Shown piece by piece: positions 14,436-23,254 of a DNA stretch of 34,118 bases (the stretch's first letter is position 1; each line of letters opens with the position of its first letter). Source of the DNA: Planctomycetota bacterium (lineage in GTDB: Bacteria > Planctomycetota > MHYJ01 > JACPRB01); contig JACPRC010000187.1 of NCBI GenBank assembly GCA_016190175.1, forward strand, positions 1-34,118, in the 5' to 3' direction. The notes under the pieces are model-generated. The model did not search any database and was not told where the DNA came from. It worked only from the letters and a program-made list of their open reading frames with translations. Made by a program: the position numbers and the translations under genes.

Positions 14436-16283
14436 CTACTCCAGCGACGCCTTCTCGGGCGGCACGATCATGTTGGACAGGAATTCCTTCCGCTCCAGAA
14501 GCGGTCCCGCATCCTCGATGGGGCGTCCATACACGACCTGGGGAACGACCCGGTGCGCCGGGTCGATCTCCACGTCGCACAGAACCGGCCCATCCATGCC
14601 GAAGACCTGCCGGATCTTGCGATCGATCTCGCCGTTCCGCCGAACCGACACGACCTTGATGCCGTGGGCCCTGGCGACTTTCGCGAAGTCGGGAAACGTA
14701 ACTCCCCCTTCCGCGCTCGATGCCTCGTAACGGGAACCGAGCCACTGGTCCTGGGTCTGCCGGATCATGCTGTAACCGCGATTGTTGATCAGGAACATCC
14801 GGATCGGCAGTCGCTGATACACGACGGTCTGGAGTTCCTGGATGTTCATCATGAAGCTTCCGTCGCCGCTGATCAGCGTGACCGGCCGGCGTCCGAGCGC
14901 CAGGCTCGCGCCGATCGCGCCGGGAAGGCCGTAGCCCATGGGCGTGCAGTTGAACGCGTGGAAAAAGCGTTGGCCCTCCTTGAAGTCGAACGCCTGCATC
15001 GTCCAGGCCAAGGCGCATCCGGTGTCGGAGAAGACGATGTCTCCCGGCGACGACGCCCGGGAAAGGGACCGGAAGAACACGTACGGGTTCACGTTGCGCT
15101 CCCGCTCGTAGTCCGGAAGGCAGATGGGATAAAGGCGCTTCCATTCGCCGATACGTTTCAGCCAGTCCAAGCGACGCGCGCGCCGCACCCGTCCCAACCG
15201 GCGCAGGAGGCCGCGGATGAACGTCCCGGCGTCCGCCTCGATCGGCAGGTCGATCGTGACGCCGAGCCGGCCGAACTTGCCGAGTTCGGAGGGATCGATA
15301 TCGACGACGACCTTCCGGGCGCCTCTCGCGAAGCTCGTCGCCGGGCTCCCCGCCTCGCGCGTGTCGAGCCTCGCCCCGATGGCCACCACCAGATCGGCGT
15401 TCTGGACGGCGAAGTTGCCGTACCGCGTGCCGTGAGTGCCGAACGGGCCGACGAGCAGGGGGTGGTCGGCCGGGAAGAGGTCGCGCACGGCCCATGTGGG
15501 CAGAACCGGGACTCCCAGCCTCTCCGCGAGAAGGCGGGCCTGCTTCCCGGCCCCGGCCAGGCGCACCCCGCCCCCCAGGATGAGCACGGGACGCTCAGCC
15601 TTGGCAAGAAGCGCCAGACAGGACCCTGCCTGCTCCTCCAACCGCCTTCCGTCGCTCATCTCCTCCGGAGGCGTGAATCTCTCCAGGGACTCCGGGCAGA
15701 TCGACTCCCGCTGGAGATCGTCGGGGAGATCGAGGAGAACCGGCCCGGGTCTCCCCGAGCGGGCAATGAAGCACGCCTTCTCCAACTCGTAGCGGATCTT
15801 GCGGGGATCGTCCACTCTCACGGCGTACTTCGTCACCGGCCGGAAGATCTCCACGCTGTCCGTCTCCTGAAAGCCCATCTGGCGCACACCCGTGTCGCCC
15901 CGATTCCGGAACCGGGCTACTTGACCGGTGATGTAGAGCACCGGGATCGAGTCGTAGTAGGCGCAGCATGCCCCCGTGAGCATGTTCGTCGCGCCCGGAC
16001 CGCTCGTGGAGATGGCGGCGCCCCATCGGCCCGTGACGCGCGAATACGCGTCCGCCGCCATCGAGGCCGCCTGCTCGTGATGCGTGCAGACGTAGTCGAT
16101 CCTGGGGTGCCGGGCGATCGAATCGATGAGATGAACGGAGGCGCCACCGGAGATCGCGAACACGTGCCGGATCCCCAAGCGGGACAGGAAGTCGACGACG
16201 TAGTCGGACAGCTTGATCGTCCGCAGGGCCGATGCGCGGCGCCCGAGGCAGACGCGCCCGCTTGATGGAGAGATCCGGTTCAT
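14436..16283 (-). CDS. acetolactate-synthase-like ThDP enzyme
   Basis: A 615-residue ThDP-dependent enzyme with the acetolactate synthase large-subunit layout: PYR domain with catalytic E70 in HHEQAASMAADAYSR, central domain with GGGVRLAGAGKQ and IGARLDTREAG, and PP domain with GDG at 473-475 and NN at about 500-501. These enzymes decarboxylate a 2-keto acid and transfer the two-carbon unit. No regulatory small subunit or other branched-chain amino-acid gene is nearby. In a glycan operon the better analogue is YerE, which adds an acetaldehyde unit to a keto sugar. The start at 16283 was chosen because it is one base past the upstream SDR stop; an ATG 33 bases further up would overlap it. Confidence 0.85.
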   Translation of the reverse strand: MNRISPSSGRVCLGRRASALRTIKLSDYVVDFLSRLGIRHVFAISGGASVHLIDSIARHPRIDYVCTHHEQAASMAADAYSRVTGRWGAAISTSGPGATNMLTGACCAYYDSIPVLYITGQVARFRNRGDTGVRQMGFQETDSVEIFRPVTKYAVRVDDPRKIRYELEKACFIARSGRPGPVLLDLPDDLQRESICPESLERFTPPEEMSDGRRLEEQAGSCLALLAKAERPVLILGGGVRLAGAGKQARLLAERLGVPVLPTWAVRDLFPADHPLLVGPFGTHGTRYGNFAVQNADLVVAIGARLDTREAGSPATSFARGARKVVVDIDPSELGKFGRLGVTIDLPIEADAGTFIRGLLRRLGRVRRARRLDWLKRIGEWKRLYPICLPDYERERNVNPYVFFRSLSRASSPGDIVFSDTGCALAWTMQAFDFKEGQRFFHAFNCTPMGYGLPGAIGASLALGRRPVTLISGDGSFMMNIQELQTVVYQRLPIRMFLINNRGYSMIRQTQDQWLGSRYEASSAEGGVTFPDFAKVARAHGIKVVSVRRNGEIDRKIRQVFGMDGPVLCDVEIDPAHRVVPQVVYGRPIEDAGPLLERKEFLSNMIVPPEKASLE

Positions 16284-16284
16284 A

Positions 16285-17064
16285 TCACAGTCCGAAATAG
16301 CCGCGGCCCTGGCCACCGTCCACGGGGATCACCGACCCGACGCAGAAGCTCGCCGATTCCGAGCACAGGAACGCCACGAGACCGGCGACCTCCTCTGGAC
16401 GCCCGAACCGGCGGATGGCCATCCTGTCCGCGAGGTACTTCTGGACGTGCTCCGGACGCTCCCGGGTCGCCACGTCCCAGTATCCTCCCTCGGTCAGAAC
16501 CGCCCCCGGCAGGACCGCGGTGACGATCACCCCGTCGGGGGCCACCGCCCGTCCCATCCCCCGGGCATAGGCCGTGACCGCCGCCTTCACGGAGCAATAG
16601 GGAATCGGCCCGTGCTGCTCCAAAGAAGAGATCGAGGAGACCATGACGATCCGACCCCAGCGACGGGCCCGCATCTCCGGAAGGACCATCAGGTTCAGTT
16701 CGAGGGCCACCTCCAGATTGAAGCGCCAGACGCGCCGCCAGTCCTCCACGGAGCAGAACGGGTCGTTGACGTCCAGCGTCCCGCCGAGGTTGTGGACGAC
16801 GATGTCGAGAGGCCAGAACGCGGCGCCGCGGAGCGAATCCACGAGCCCGGCAGGCGCGCCCTCTTCGGTGAGATCCATCGCCGTCCCGAAGTGGCCCGCG
16901 CCTTTGCCCGCCAGGATCTCCAGCGTCTCGCGGATGTCGTCCTGGCTCCTGGAGACGACCGCGACCATCGCCCCCTCGTTTGCGAGGGCCTCGGCCGTCG
17001 CGCGCCCGAGTCCGCGGCCAGCGCCGGTCACCAGCGCCCGCTTCCCCGCGATCCTCAGTTCCAC
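16285..17064 (-). CDS. short-chain dehydrogenase/reductase with atypical NNAG motif
   Basis: A 259-residue SDR with cofactor motif TGAGRGLG (13-20), S143/S144 in MVSSISS and Y156-x3-K160 in YCSVK. The usual NNAG is HNLGG at 91-95, a variation that may alter the active-site water relay. A GTG start at 17064 is preferred: GAGGA lies 7 bases upstream and the product begins MELRIAGKRALVTG. An ATG at 17106 has no ribosome-binding site. A 70-base gap separates it from the FkbM methyltransferase, the second largest gap in the operon. Confidence 0.83.
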   Translation of the reverse strand: MELRIAGKRALVTGAGRGLGRATAEALANEGAMVAVVSRSQDDIRETLEILAGKGAGHFGTAMDLTEEGAPAGLVDSLRGAAFWPLDIVVHNLGGTLDVNDPFCSVEDWRRVWRFNLEVALELNLMVLPEMRARRWGRIVMVSSISSLEQHGPIPYCSVKAAVTAYARGMGRAVAPDGVIVTAVLPGAVLTEGGYWDVATRERPEHVQKYLADRMAIRRFGRPEEVAGLVAFLCSESASFCVGSVIPVDGGQGRGYFGL

Positions 17065-17134
17065 TGCGGTGTCCTCATTCGCCCGCCGCGCAGGCCCGAT
17101 CGCCATGCCGGCGATCGGCCGGCGAGCCGGAGCA

Positions 17135-18028
17135 TCAGTCGTTTCCCCAAGGCACGCCCGAACGTGCGCTGACGAAGACGTGTCCTTCCCTGTAGCCCGA
17201 CGGCAGCTCCTCCAGCCGCCTCGCTTCGCGCCATCCGATCTTCTGCGCGAACAGCCGGATCCCGCTTCCCCGGAAATAGTCGAACACGCCCGAACGCGCC
17301 CGGTCGTTGTGGATCTCCACCCACGCATCCACGCGTCTCCAGTCCTCAAGGTTCAGGCTTCGGATGACGCTTTCCTCGTGGCCCTCGACGTCGATCTTCA
17401 TGAGATCCGGGCGCACGTCCAGCCCCTGCAGGGTGACCGTCCTGACGTGGGCGATTTCCACGTCCCCGTGGAAATCGCGCGCCCCCCGGATGTGGCTGGC
17501 CGTCGTGTTCCCCTTCGGCTGGACGAGCTCCGCCGTACCGTCGCGGTCCGAGACCGCTTCGGGACGCGCATGGACGCGCTCGCAACCGTTGGCCGCCAGG
17601 TTCTTCAGCAGGAGATCATAATGCTGCCGGTTGGGCTCGAAGGCATGGACCTCATAGCCGCACCGGCTGAGGAGGATCGAATGCAACCCCAGATTCGCGC
17701 CGATGTCGAAGACCCTCCGGTACAGGCGCCTGTTCGCGGCGTAGAAGCGGAACAGGATCAGTTCGTCGAGGGAGAACAGGTCATAGCTCGTGATGTTCCC
17801 CATGCGCACGAAGGGCCAGACCAGCCCGCGAAACGGCTCCAGGTCCGGCATCTCCGGTTCGCCTGAGTCGAAGTACTGCCGGATCATCCGATCCAGCGCC
17901 GCATGGACGGGGCTGACCGTGTCCAGGACCGGGAAGAGGTGCGGGATCAGCCGGAACACGCCCTCCACGCAGCGACGCTTCTCCTCCGCCGCGGCCGCAG
18001 GAGCTTCGTCTCTAGGGACGGTGAACAT
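17135..18028 (-). CDS. FkbM-family methyltransferase
   Basis: A 297-residue SAM-dependent O-methyltransferase. Motif I VFDIGANLGLHSI starts at residue 107, with VHAFEPN after it, then a VSDRDGTAEL segment and the characteristic DLMKIDVEGHEESV. The first 100 residues form a helical leader typical for FkbM proteins in surface-glycan loci. It likely methylates a sugar hydroxyl. The ATG lies inside the last codons of the upstream SDR gene, overlapping by 17 bases. Confidence 0.88.
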   Translation of the reverse strand: MFTVPRDEAPAAAAEEKRRCVEGVFRLIPHLFPVLDTVSPVHAALDRMIRQYFDSGEPEMPDLEPFRGLVWPFVRMGNITSYDLFSLDELILFRFYAANRRLYRRVFDIGANLGLHSILLSRCGYEVHAFEPNRQHYDLLLKNLAANGCERVHARPEAVSDRDGTAELVQPKGNTTASHIRGARDFHGDVEIAHVRTVTLQGLDVRPDLMKIDVEGHEESVIRSLNLEDWRRVDAWVEIHNDRARSGVFDYFRGSGIRLFAQKIGWREARRLEELPSGYREGHVFVSARSGVPWGND

Positions 18029-19004
18029 AATCCAGGGGCTCCTGTCTGATGGCGTCCCAATTCCCCTTCACCCAGTCGATCACGCCCTTCACGCCGTCCT
18101 GGAAGGAGACGCCGGGCATCCAGCCGAATTCGCTTCGGGCACGCGTGGAATCGATGACGTACGCCGCGTCCTGCCCGGGACGTTCGCCCACGCGTTCGGT
18201 CGACGCCTCGAAGTCCCGTCCTGTCCGCTCGCAGATCAGTCGAACGACGTCCCGCACGGCCCAGCCGCGATCCGGCGAGAAGTGGTAGATGGACCCCGGC
18301 TTGCCGCGTTCCATGGCGGCAAGTTCGCCTCGAGACACGTCGCGAATGTGGATGTACGATTTCACCGCGACGCCGCCGCCGTGCAACTGGATCCTCTTTC
18401 CCAGCTCGAGATAGATCACGGTGCGCGGGATGACCTTGAACAACTGCTGGTGCGCGCCATAGACGTTCGTCGCGCGGATCGTCACGAGGGGAAATCCGAA
18501 GTTCTTCGACATCGTGGACAGGAAGAGATCGGCCGCGGCCTTCGACGCCGCGTAGGGCGTGCTCGGATTCAGAGGCGCGGTCTCCGTCACGGTGCCGACG
18601 CATGTCCCGTACACTTCCGGCGAGGAGATGTGCACGTACCGTTTCACGTACTTCCGGTCCTTGAGCCGGTTGACGAGCTTCGCCAGCGCCACCGCGTTCG
18701 TCTCGAACCACTGCTCCGGATGTTCCCAGCTCGGCGCCACCTCGCTCTGCGCGGCGAAGTTCACGACGAAGTGCGGCTCGAACCCGTCCAGGATCTCCAG
18801 GATTCTCGCCGTATCCCGGTTCAAGTCCGCTTGATGGAAGCGGAAGCGCGGCTGCGGCTTCCGCCTGTACGGAAGGAAGAGGGCGCTCTTTTCCGGCGAC
18901 CGGCTGAGTCCGACCACTTCACATCCCTCATCGAGGAGGAGATCGATGAAATCGCTCCCCGAGAAGGAGTTGCTGCCGAGGACGGCGACTCTTTTCGTCT
19001 CCAT
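18012..19004 (-). CDS. NAD-dependent sugar dehydratase/epimerase (extended SDR)
   Basis: A 330-residue extended SDR similar to dTDP-glucose/GDP-mannose 4,6-dehydratases. The N-terminal loop is GSNSFSG (10-16), NFAAQSEV at about 82-89, YAASK with Y151 and K155, and RATNVYGAHQ after it. In 4,6-dehydratases the active-site triplet is T-D-E; here it is S128-P129-E130, so the catalytic Asp is replaced by Pro while Glu is kept. Activity may be epimerisation or a modified dehydration rather than a normal 4,6-dehydratase. The ATG shares a base with the E1-beta stop (TGATG). Confidence 0.8.
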   Translation of the reverse strand: METKRVAVLGSNSFSGSDFIDLLLDEGCEVVGLSRSPEKSALFLPYRRKPQPRFRFHQADLNRDTARILEILDGFEPHFVVNFAAQSEVAPSWEHPEQWFETNAVALAKLVNRLKDRKYVKRYVHISSPEVYGTCVGTVTETAPLNPSTPYAASKAAADLFLSTMSKNFGFPLVTIRATNVYGAHQQLFKVIPRTVIYLELGKRIQLHGGGVAVKSYIHIRDVSRGELAAMERGKPGSIYHFSPDRGWAVRDVVRLICERTGRDFEASTERVGERPGQDAAYVIDSTRARSEFGWMPGVSFQDGVKGVIDWVKGNWDAIRQEPLDYVHRP

Positions 19005-20056
19005 CAGAACGGCCCCGTAAAGCTCGGGTCGGGCACGTCGAGCGGCGCGGACGCCGGCACGGGAGGCCGCGTTTCCCGGATTCCGAGCATCGCCCGTGCG
19101 GCCTCCGATATCTCCGCCGCACGGGGGTAGAACTTGGCCGCCAGCCGGGGGCTCGTGGGCGTGGGACAATCGGGCAGGGCGATCCGGCAGGGCGGGCACT
19201 TCAGGGACGGGAACGCCTGCTCCACGGCCCGCGCGACGATCTCCGCTCCGAAGCCGCAGCTCCTCCAGCCCCCCTCCGCGACGATCAGGCGCCCCGTCTT
19301 CCTCACCGATTCGACGACCGTCTTCTCGTCCAGGGGACGCAGGCTCCGAATGTCGATGACCTCCGCCTGGCACCCGTCCTCGGCCAGGGTGTCCGCCGCG
19401 CGCAGCGCCTCCAGGCACATGTGCGAGATGGCGGCAATCGTGACGTCCCTTCCTTCCCGCATCACCCGGGCGGAACCCAGCGGAACCCGGTACACCCCCT
19501 CGGGCACGGGTCCCGTGATGCCGTGGAGCCATCGATGTTCCAGGAAGATCACCGGATCGTCGTCTTCGATGCTCGATATCAACAGGCCCTTGGCATCGTA
19601 GGGTGTCGTGGGCATGACGACCTTGAGTCCCGGAACGTGCGCGAACCACGAGTGAAGACTCTGCGAGTGCTGCGGCCCCTGTCCCCATCCCCGACCGACG
19701 ATCAGGCGTACGACCAGCGGGACCTTCAGTTTCCCGCCGAACATGTAGCGCCACTTGGCGGCCTGATTCACGATCTGATCCAGCGCGAGCAGGGCGAAGT
19801 CGACGCGCTGGTGCGTCATGACGGGACGACACCCCGCCAGGGCCGTGCCGACGGCCACGCCGGTCATGCCGTTCTCCGACGTGGGCATGTCCAGCACGCG
19901 ACGATCTCCGTGTTTCGCGCGAAGCCCCAGGGTGGTCCCGAAGACTCCCTTGGGATCGGGCACGCCCAACCCCATGAGATAGACGGACGGGTCCCTGGCC
20001 ATGCACAGATCGATGGCCTCGTTGATCGCCTGGGCGTACTTCAGCTCACGAGGCAT
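19004..20056 (-). CDS. E1-beta-like subunit of a ThDP-dependent 2-oxo acid enzyme
   Basis: A 350-residue transketolase-like pyrimidine domain plus C-terminal domain, as in E1-beta of 2-oxo acid dehydrogenases. It has the ThDP-activating E61 in MPTSENGMTGVAVG, then GGKLKVPLVVRLIVG and QHSQSLHSWFAHVPGLKVVMPTTP, and the C-terminal VAEGGWRSCGFGAEI. With the alpha subunit upstream it would form a heterotetramer that decarboxylates a 2-oxo acid. No E2 or E3 gene is present. The ATG at 20056 overlaps the E1-alpha end by 11 bases; GGTGA lies 8 bases upstream. A GTG at 20065 is an alternative start. Confidence 0.85.
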   Translation of the reverse strand: MPRELKYAQAINEAIDLCMARDPSVYLMGLGVPDPKGVFGTTLGLRAKHGDRRVLDMPTSENGMTGVAVGTALAGCRPVMTHQRVDFALLALDQIVNQAAKWRYMFGGKLKVPLVVRLIVGRGWGQGPQHSQSLHSWFAHVPGLKVVMPTTPYDAKGLLISSIEDDDPVIFLEHRWLHGITGPVPEGVYRVPLGSARVMREGRDVTIAAISHMCLEALRAADTLAEDGCQAEVIDIRSLRPLDEKTVVESVRKTGRLIVAEGGWRSCGFGAEIVARAVEQAFPSLKCPPCRIALPDCPTPTSPRLAAKFYPRAAEISEAARAMLGIRETRPPVPASAPLDVPDPSFTGPF

Positions 20057-21017
20057 ACACGTCACCCATCAGAAGCGTATCGGCAGGCCACGGACTCCGC
20101 CGCGCGAATTCCACCGCCGCCTCCATCTCCGACTTCACGGCGCTCTCCATCTCGCCGATCCCGCGATCCGAGCAGATCCCCGCTTCGAGCAGCCGTTCCC
20201 GGAGCGCCGCGATCGGGCACCGTTTCTTCCACTCGAGGAACTCCGTCTCGGGACGATAGCCGAGGTCGTCGTCGTAGTTCGGACCGCAGTGTTCGCGCCA
20301 CCGGTAGGTCTTGAACTCGAGAAACGTGGGGCCCCCGCCCCCGCGTGCCTTCTCCACGGCGCGTTCCGCCAGGGAGCGGACCGCAAGCACGTCGTTGCCG
20401 TCGGCCTGATGCGACTCGACCCCATGTCCTCCGGCGATGCAGAACAGTTCCCGCTCGCCGGGTTGCCGGACGGCCAGGGGGGAATAGACGGAGTAGAGGT
20501 TGTTCTCGCAAACGAAGATCACGGGGACCTTCTTCAGCAGCGCGAAATTGAGGCTCTCGTGAAAGACCCCCTCCTCGAGCGCGCCGTCGCCGAAGAAGAC
20601 GACCGCCACGCGCGATTCGCCCTTCAACGCCGATCCCCAGGCGGCGCCGACTCCGATTGGAATCGTGCTCCCCACGATCGGGGTCGCCCCGAGGAATCCC
20701 GCGTCCAGGTCGACCAGATGCATGGAGCCGCCCTTCCCCTGCGCGCATCCCGTGGCCTTGCCGTAGATCTCCGCGATCATGGAGCGGAGGTCCCCGCCCT
20801 TCGCGAGATAATGTCCGTGGGAGCGGTGGTTGCTGAACACGTAGTCCCCGCGATCGAGGGCGTCGCACACGCCGACGGCCACGGCCTCCTGGCCGATGCA
20901 CAGATGGACCGGGCATCGCATCTCCTGCTGCGGGTAGAGCTCGGCGATCCGCTCCTCGACGATCCGGATCCGGAGCATCCCGCGGTACAGCCGCGTGAGG
21001 ATTTCGGCGTCCATCAT
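20046..21017 (-). CDS. E1-alpha-like subunit of a ThDP-dependent 2-oxo acid enzyme
   Basis: A 323-residue E1-alpha: SNHRSHGHYLAKGGD near 62-76, the GKGGSMHLVD loop, GDG at 143-145 and NN at 172-173 (ThDP/Mg motif). It pairs with the E1-beta gene that overlaps its end. Similar stand-alone alpha/beta pairs are reported in branched-sugar pathways (AviB1/AviB2 of avilamycin), where they attach a two-carbon unit rather than feed an E2. The start ATG at 21017 overlaps the stop of the upstream epimerase as ATGA; a second ATG follows immediately. Confidence 0.86.
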   Translation of the reverse strand: MMDAEILTRLYRGMLRIRIVEERIAELYPQQEMRCPVHLCIGQEAVAVGVCDALDRGDYVFSNHRSHGHYLAKGGDLRSMIAEIYGKATGCAQGKGGSMHLVDLDAGFLGATPIVGSTIPIGVGAAWGSALKGESRVAVVFFGDGALEEGVFHESLNFALLKKVPVIFVCENNLYSVYSPLAVRQPGERELFCIAGGHGVESHQADGNDVLAVRSLAERAVEKARGGGGPTFLEFKTYRWREHCGPNYDDDLGYRPETEFLEWKKRCPIAALRERLLEAGICSDRGIGEMESAVKSEMEAAVEFARRSPWPADTLLMGDVYAS

Positions 21018-22021
21018 CTCAGTCCCACCTTCTGCAGCGTCTTGATGTTGTAGTACCGCACGTCGTTCATCGAGTCGGGGATCCTCCCCTCGCGGAACGC
21101 CTTCACGAGGTCGCCCGCGGCGTCCCGGATCGTGCGCCGCGGCGCGAAGCCCAACTCGCGCCTGATCTTCTCCGACGAGATGTGGTACGAGCGCCGGTCG
21201 TCGCTCGGCGTTTGCACGACCTCCAGCCGCTCGCGGCCCGGCACTTCCTTCTGCACCACGCCCTTCACCGTCTCCGCGATCTCGGCCACGGTCTGGTTCT
21301 GCCATCCGGCGTTGAAGATCTTCCCGGCGATCTTCGCCTCGGGCATCTCCAGCAGCGACTCGTACAGATCGACCATGTCCTCGATGTGGATGTTCGGCCG
21401 CATCTGCCCGCCGCCGAAGACGGTGATCTTGCCCAGGTTCACGGCGTGGTTGGTGAGGATGTTCACGGTGAGGTCCAGCCGCTGGCGCGGCGAGTAGCCG
21501 CAGACCGTCGCCGGGCGGATCACGACGGTCGTGAAGCCCGGCGACTGCTCCGCCAGAAGCACGGGCTCGCACAGCGCCTTGTACTTGTTGTAGTCCGTGA
21601 TCGGCACGAGCGGGTGCTCCTCCGTCACGTCTTTCGCGTCGCTGATGCCGTAGACGCTGGACGTGGAGGCGTAGACGAACCGGCGCACGCCGGACTCCTT
21701 GCTGATGCGCACCAGCGGCCCGAACGCCTCGTAGTTGATCGATCGGCTGAGCGCGGGGTTGAGTTCGAAGCTCGGGTCGTTCGAGATGCAGGCGAGGTGG
21801 ATCACGGCGTCGCAGCCGGCGACCGAGTCGCGCAGAACCTCCTGATTGCGGAGATCCCCCATGATCTGACGGAGATGCGGGTGCTCCCGAAGGACGTGCT
21901 CGCCGAAGAGGTAGAGGTCCAGCACGCGCACCTCGTAGCCGCGCGCCAGCAGCCGCGGGACGAGGACGGCGCCGACATAGCCGGCCCCGCCCGTGACGAG
22001 GACCCGTCCGATCTCACCCAT
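21014..22021 (-). CDS. NAD-dependent nucleotide-sugar epimerase/dehydratase
   Basis: A 335-residue extended SDR with GGAGYVG (11-17), YASTSSVYG (118-125) and the catalytic Y144-x3-K148 in YNKYK. The IRPATVCGYSPRQRLDLTVN block is typical of a group of NAD epimerases in glycan clusters that often carry heptose or deoxy-sugar genes. It would act on an NDP-sugar in the cytoplasm. The ATG overlaps the TylF-like gene end by 8 bases. Substrate is not predictable; a C-4 or C-3/C-5 epimerase is possible. Confidence 0.82.
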   Translation of the reverse strand: MGEIGRVLVTGGAGYVGAVLVPRLLARGYEVRVLDLYLFGEHVLREHPHLRQIMGDLRNQEVLRDSVAGCDAVIHLACISNDPSFELNPALSRSINYEAFGPLVRISKESGVRRFVYASTSSVYGISDAKDVTEEHPLVPITDYNKYKALCEPVLLAEQSPGFTTVVIRPATVCGYSPRQRLDLTVNILTNHAVNLGKITVFGGGQMRPNIHIEDMVDLYESLLEMPEAKIAGKIFNAGWQNQTVAEIAETVKGVVQKEVPGRERLEVVQTPSDDRRSYHISSEKIRRELGFAPRRTIRDAAGDLVKAFREGRIPDSMNDVRYYNIKTLQKVGLR

Positions 22022-23147
22022 CCTCCCCTCCCCGGGCGGGTTCGGAAGCGCGATCCCCCGACGCCCAGCCCTGCGAAAGGAACCCTTCGTCCGCATGCCG
22101 CCACATCATGTACAGATTGTACGTGACCTCCGCGCCGGCCATCCCCGGATGCTCCTTCCGGATCTCATCGATGGCGTTCTTGACGCCGTCGAGGCAGTAG
22201 TCGTCCACCAGGATCACGCCGTTCACGGCGAGTTTCGGCACCAGCAGCCTCAGACTTTCCACCGTGCCCAGGTACTGGTCCGTGTCCACGAGCGCCAGGG
22301 ACACCGCGGACTCGCGCGCCAGGATCTCCGGGAGCCGTTCCTGGGAGAGACCCTTGTGCACCTTCACCGCGTCTTGAAGACCGTGTGCCGCGACGTGCCC
22401 GCAGACGTCCTCGAACCTCGTGTCACGGAACAACCCGGCCTGATAGGGCGTGACGCCGTCTCGCGGCGTCGCCGCGGGCATTCCCTCGAACGTGTCGATC
22501 GTGTGCACCCGGCGCGGATCCCCGTGCTCGCGAAGAAGACACCCCATGAAAACGGCGGTGCCTCCCTGGTAGGCCCCGCACTCCGCGATGCAGCCCCCCC
22601 TCGTCGTCGAAACGGCCAGCGCCACCAGGGCCAGCTTCCTGAGATTCAGGCAGGAGGAAAAGTGGCCCGTCCTGAGCCGGGAGAGGGTCGCGAGGAATCG
22701 GGAGCACGTCCGGTGGACGTGAAGGACGGGGCCGTGGCGCCGGGGAAGGGACGGAACGGACTGCCGGAGCCGTTCGATGAGCGCCGCTTCCGCCTGGCCG
22801 GACTCGCCGCCGAGGATCAACGCGTCATAGCGGCTGACCGCGAGATCCGAAAGAGGACGACACGGGTGCACGACGTCGTCCTCCCGGTACGCGTACTGCG
22901 CCTCGATCGCGAAGCCGAAGTCCCGCAGGGGCTCCAGCAGCGCGAAAAGCTGCGGATGGTATCCCAGGACGGCCGTCCGGATCGGGGTGCACCCCTTGAA
23001 TCCCCGGACCGCTCTCGCGAAGACGTCGCAGAGCGTGAGCAGGACGAGGTGTTCGAAATACACGTTCGGGATCGGCTGCTGGAGCCGATCGTTGATCCGC
23101 CGCCGGATCTTCCCGAACAGCCTCCGTATCGAGCTCAATGGTGCCAT
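22014..23147 (-). CDS. TylF/MycF-like O-methyltransferase with extra N-terminal domain
   Basis: A 377-residue protein. Residues from about 175 form a TylF/MycF-type, metal-dependent O-methyltransferase: IAECGAYQGGTAVF, HTIDTFEGMP, SLALVDTDQYLGTVESL and ILVDDYCLDGVKNAI, the Asp pairs being likely metal ligands. Such enzymes methylate sugar hydroxyls. The first ~150 residues are an added alpha/beta domain (TAVLGYHPQLFALLEPL, YDALILGG) that I do not recognise. The ATG at 23147 has GAGG 6 bases upstream and was preferred to a TTG at 23159. A 107-base gap to the preceding gene is the largest in the operon. Confidence 0.82.
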   Translation of the reverse strand: MAPLSSIRRLFGKIRRRINDRLQQPIPNVYFEHLVLLTLCDVFARAVRGFKGCTPIRTAVLGYHPQLFALLEPLRDFGFAIEAQYAYREDDVVHPCRPLSDLAVSRYDALILGGESGQAEAALIERLRQSVPSLPRRHGPVLHVHRTCSRFLATLSRLRTGHFSSCLNLRKLALVALAVSTTRGGCIAECGAYQGGTAVFMGCLLREHGDPRRVHTIDTFEGMPAATPRDGVTPYQAGLFRDTRFEDVCGHVAAHGLQDAVKVHKGLSQERLPEILARESAVSLALVDTDQYLGTVESLRLLVPKLAVNGVILVDDYCLDGVKNAIDEIRKEHPGMAGAEVTYNLYMMWRHADEGFLSQGWASGDRASEPARGGEDG

Positions 23148-23254
23148 TCTGAACCTCAAACGGGTGTCATCGCGGGGGGATCGGCTCCTCCGGCTCCCCT
23201 GACGTGTCGAGTCTCACCCATGCTCATCACCCGGCGATCATGACGGATCCGATC

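Noticed and set aside
12675-16265. A 1196-codon plus-strand open frame antisense to the SDR and ThDP genes
   Set aside because: Composition is Arg/Pro/His-rich with no motif, and the opposite strand encodes several complete enzymes with intact active sites. Long antisense frames are expected in high-GC DNA.
14436-16283. Acetolactate synthase for branched-chain amino acids
   Set aside because: No small subunit, ilvC or leu genes nearby; it is embedded in a glycan operon by tight overlaps, so a biosynthetic sugar role is more likely.
19004-21017. A normal pyruvate dehydrogenase complex
   Set aside because: No lipoyl-domain E2 or E3 gene is adjacent, and the neighbours are sugar enzymes.
23160-23254. 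Small peptide or riboswitch in the 107-base operon gap
   Set aside because: Only a 23-codon frame with no support and a weak GGGGA/TCCCC pairing were seen; nothing recognisable as an RNA family.
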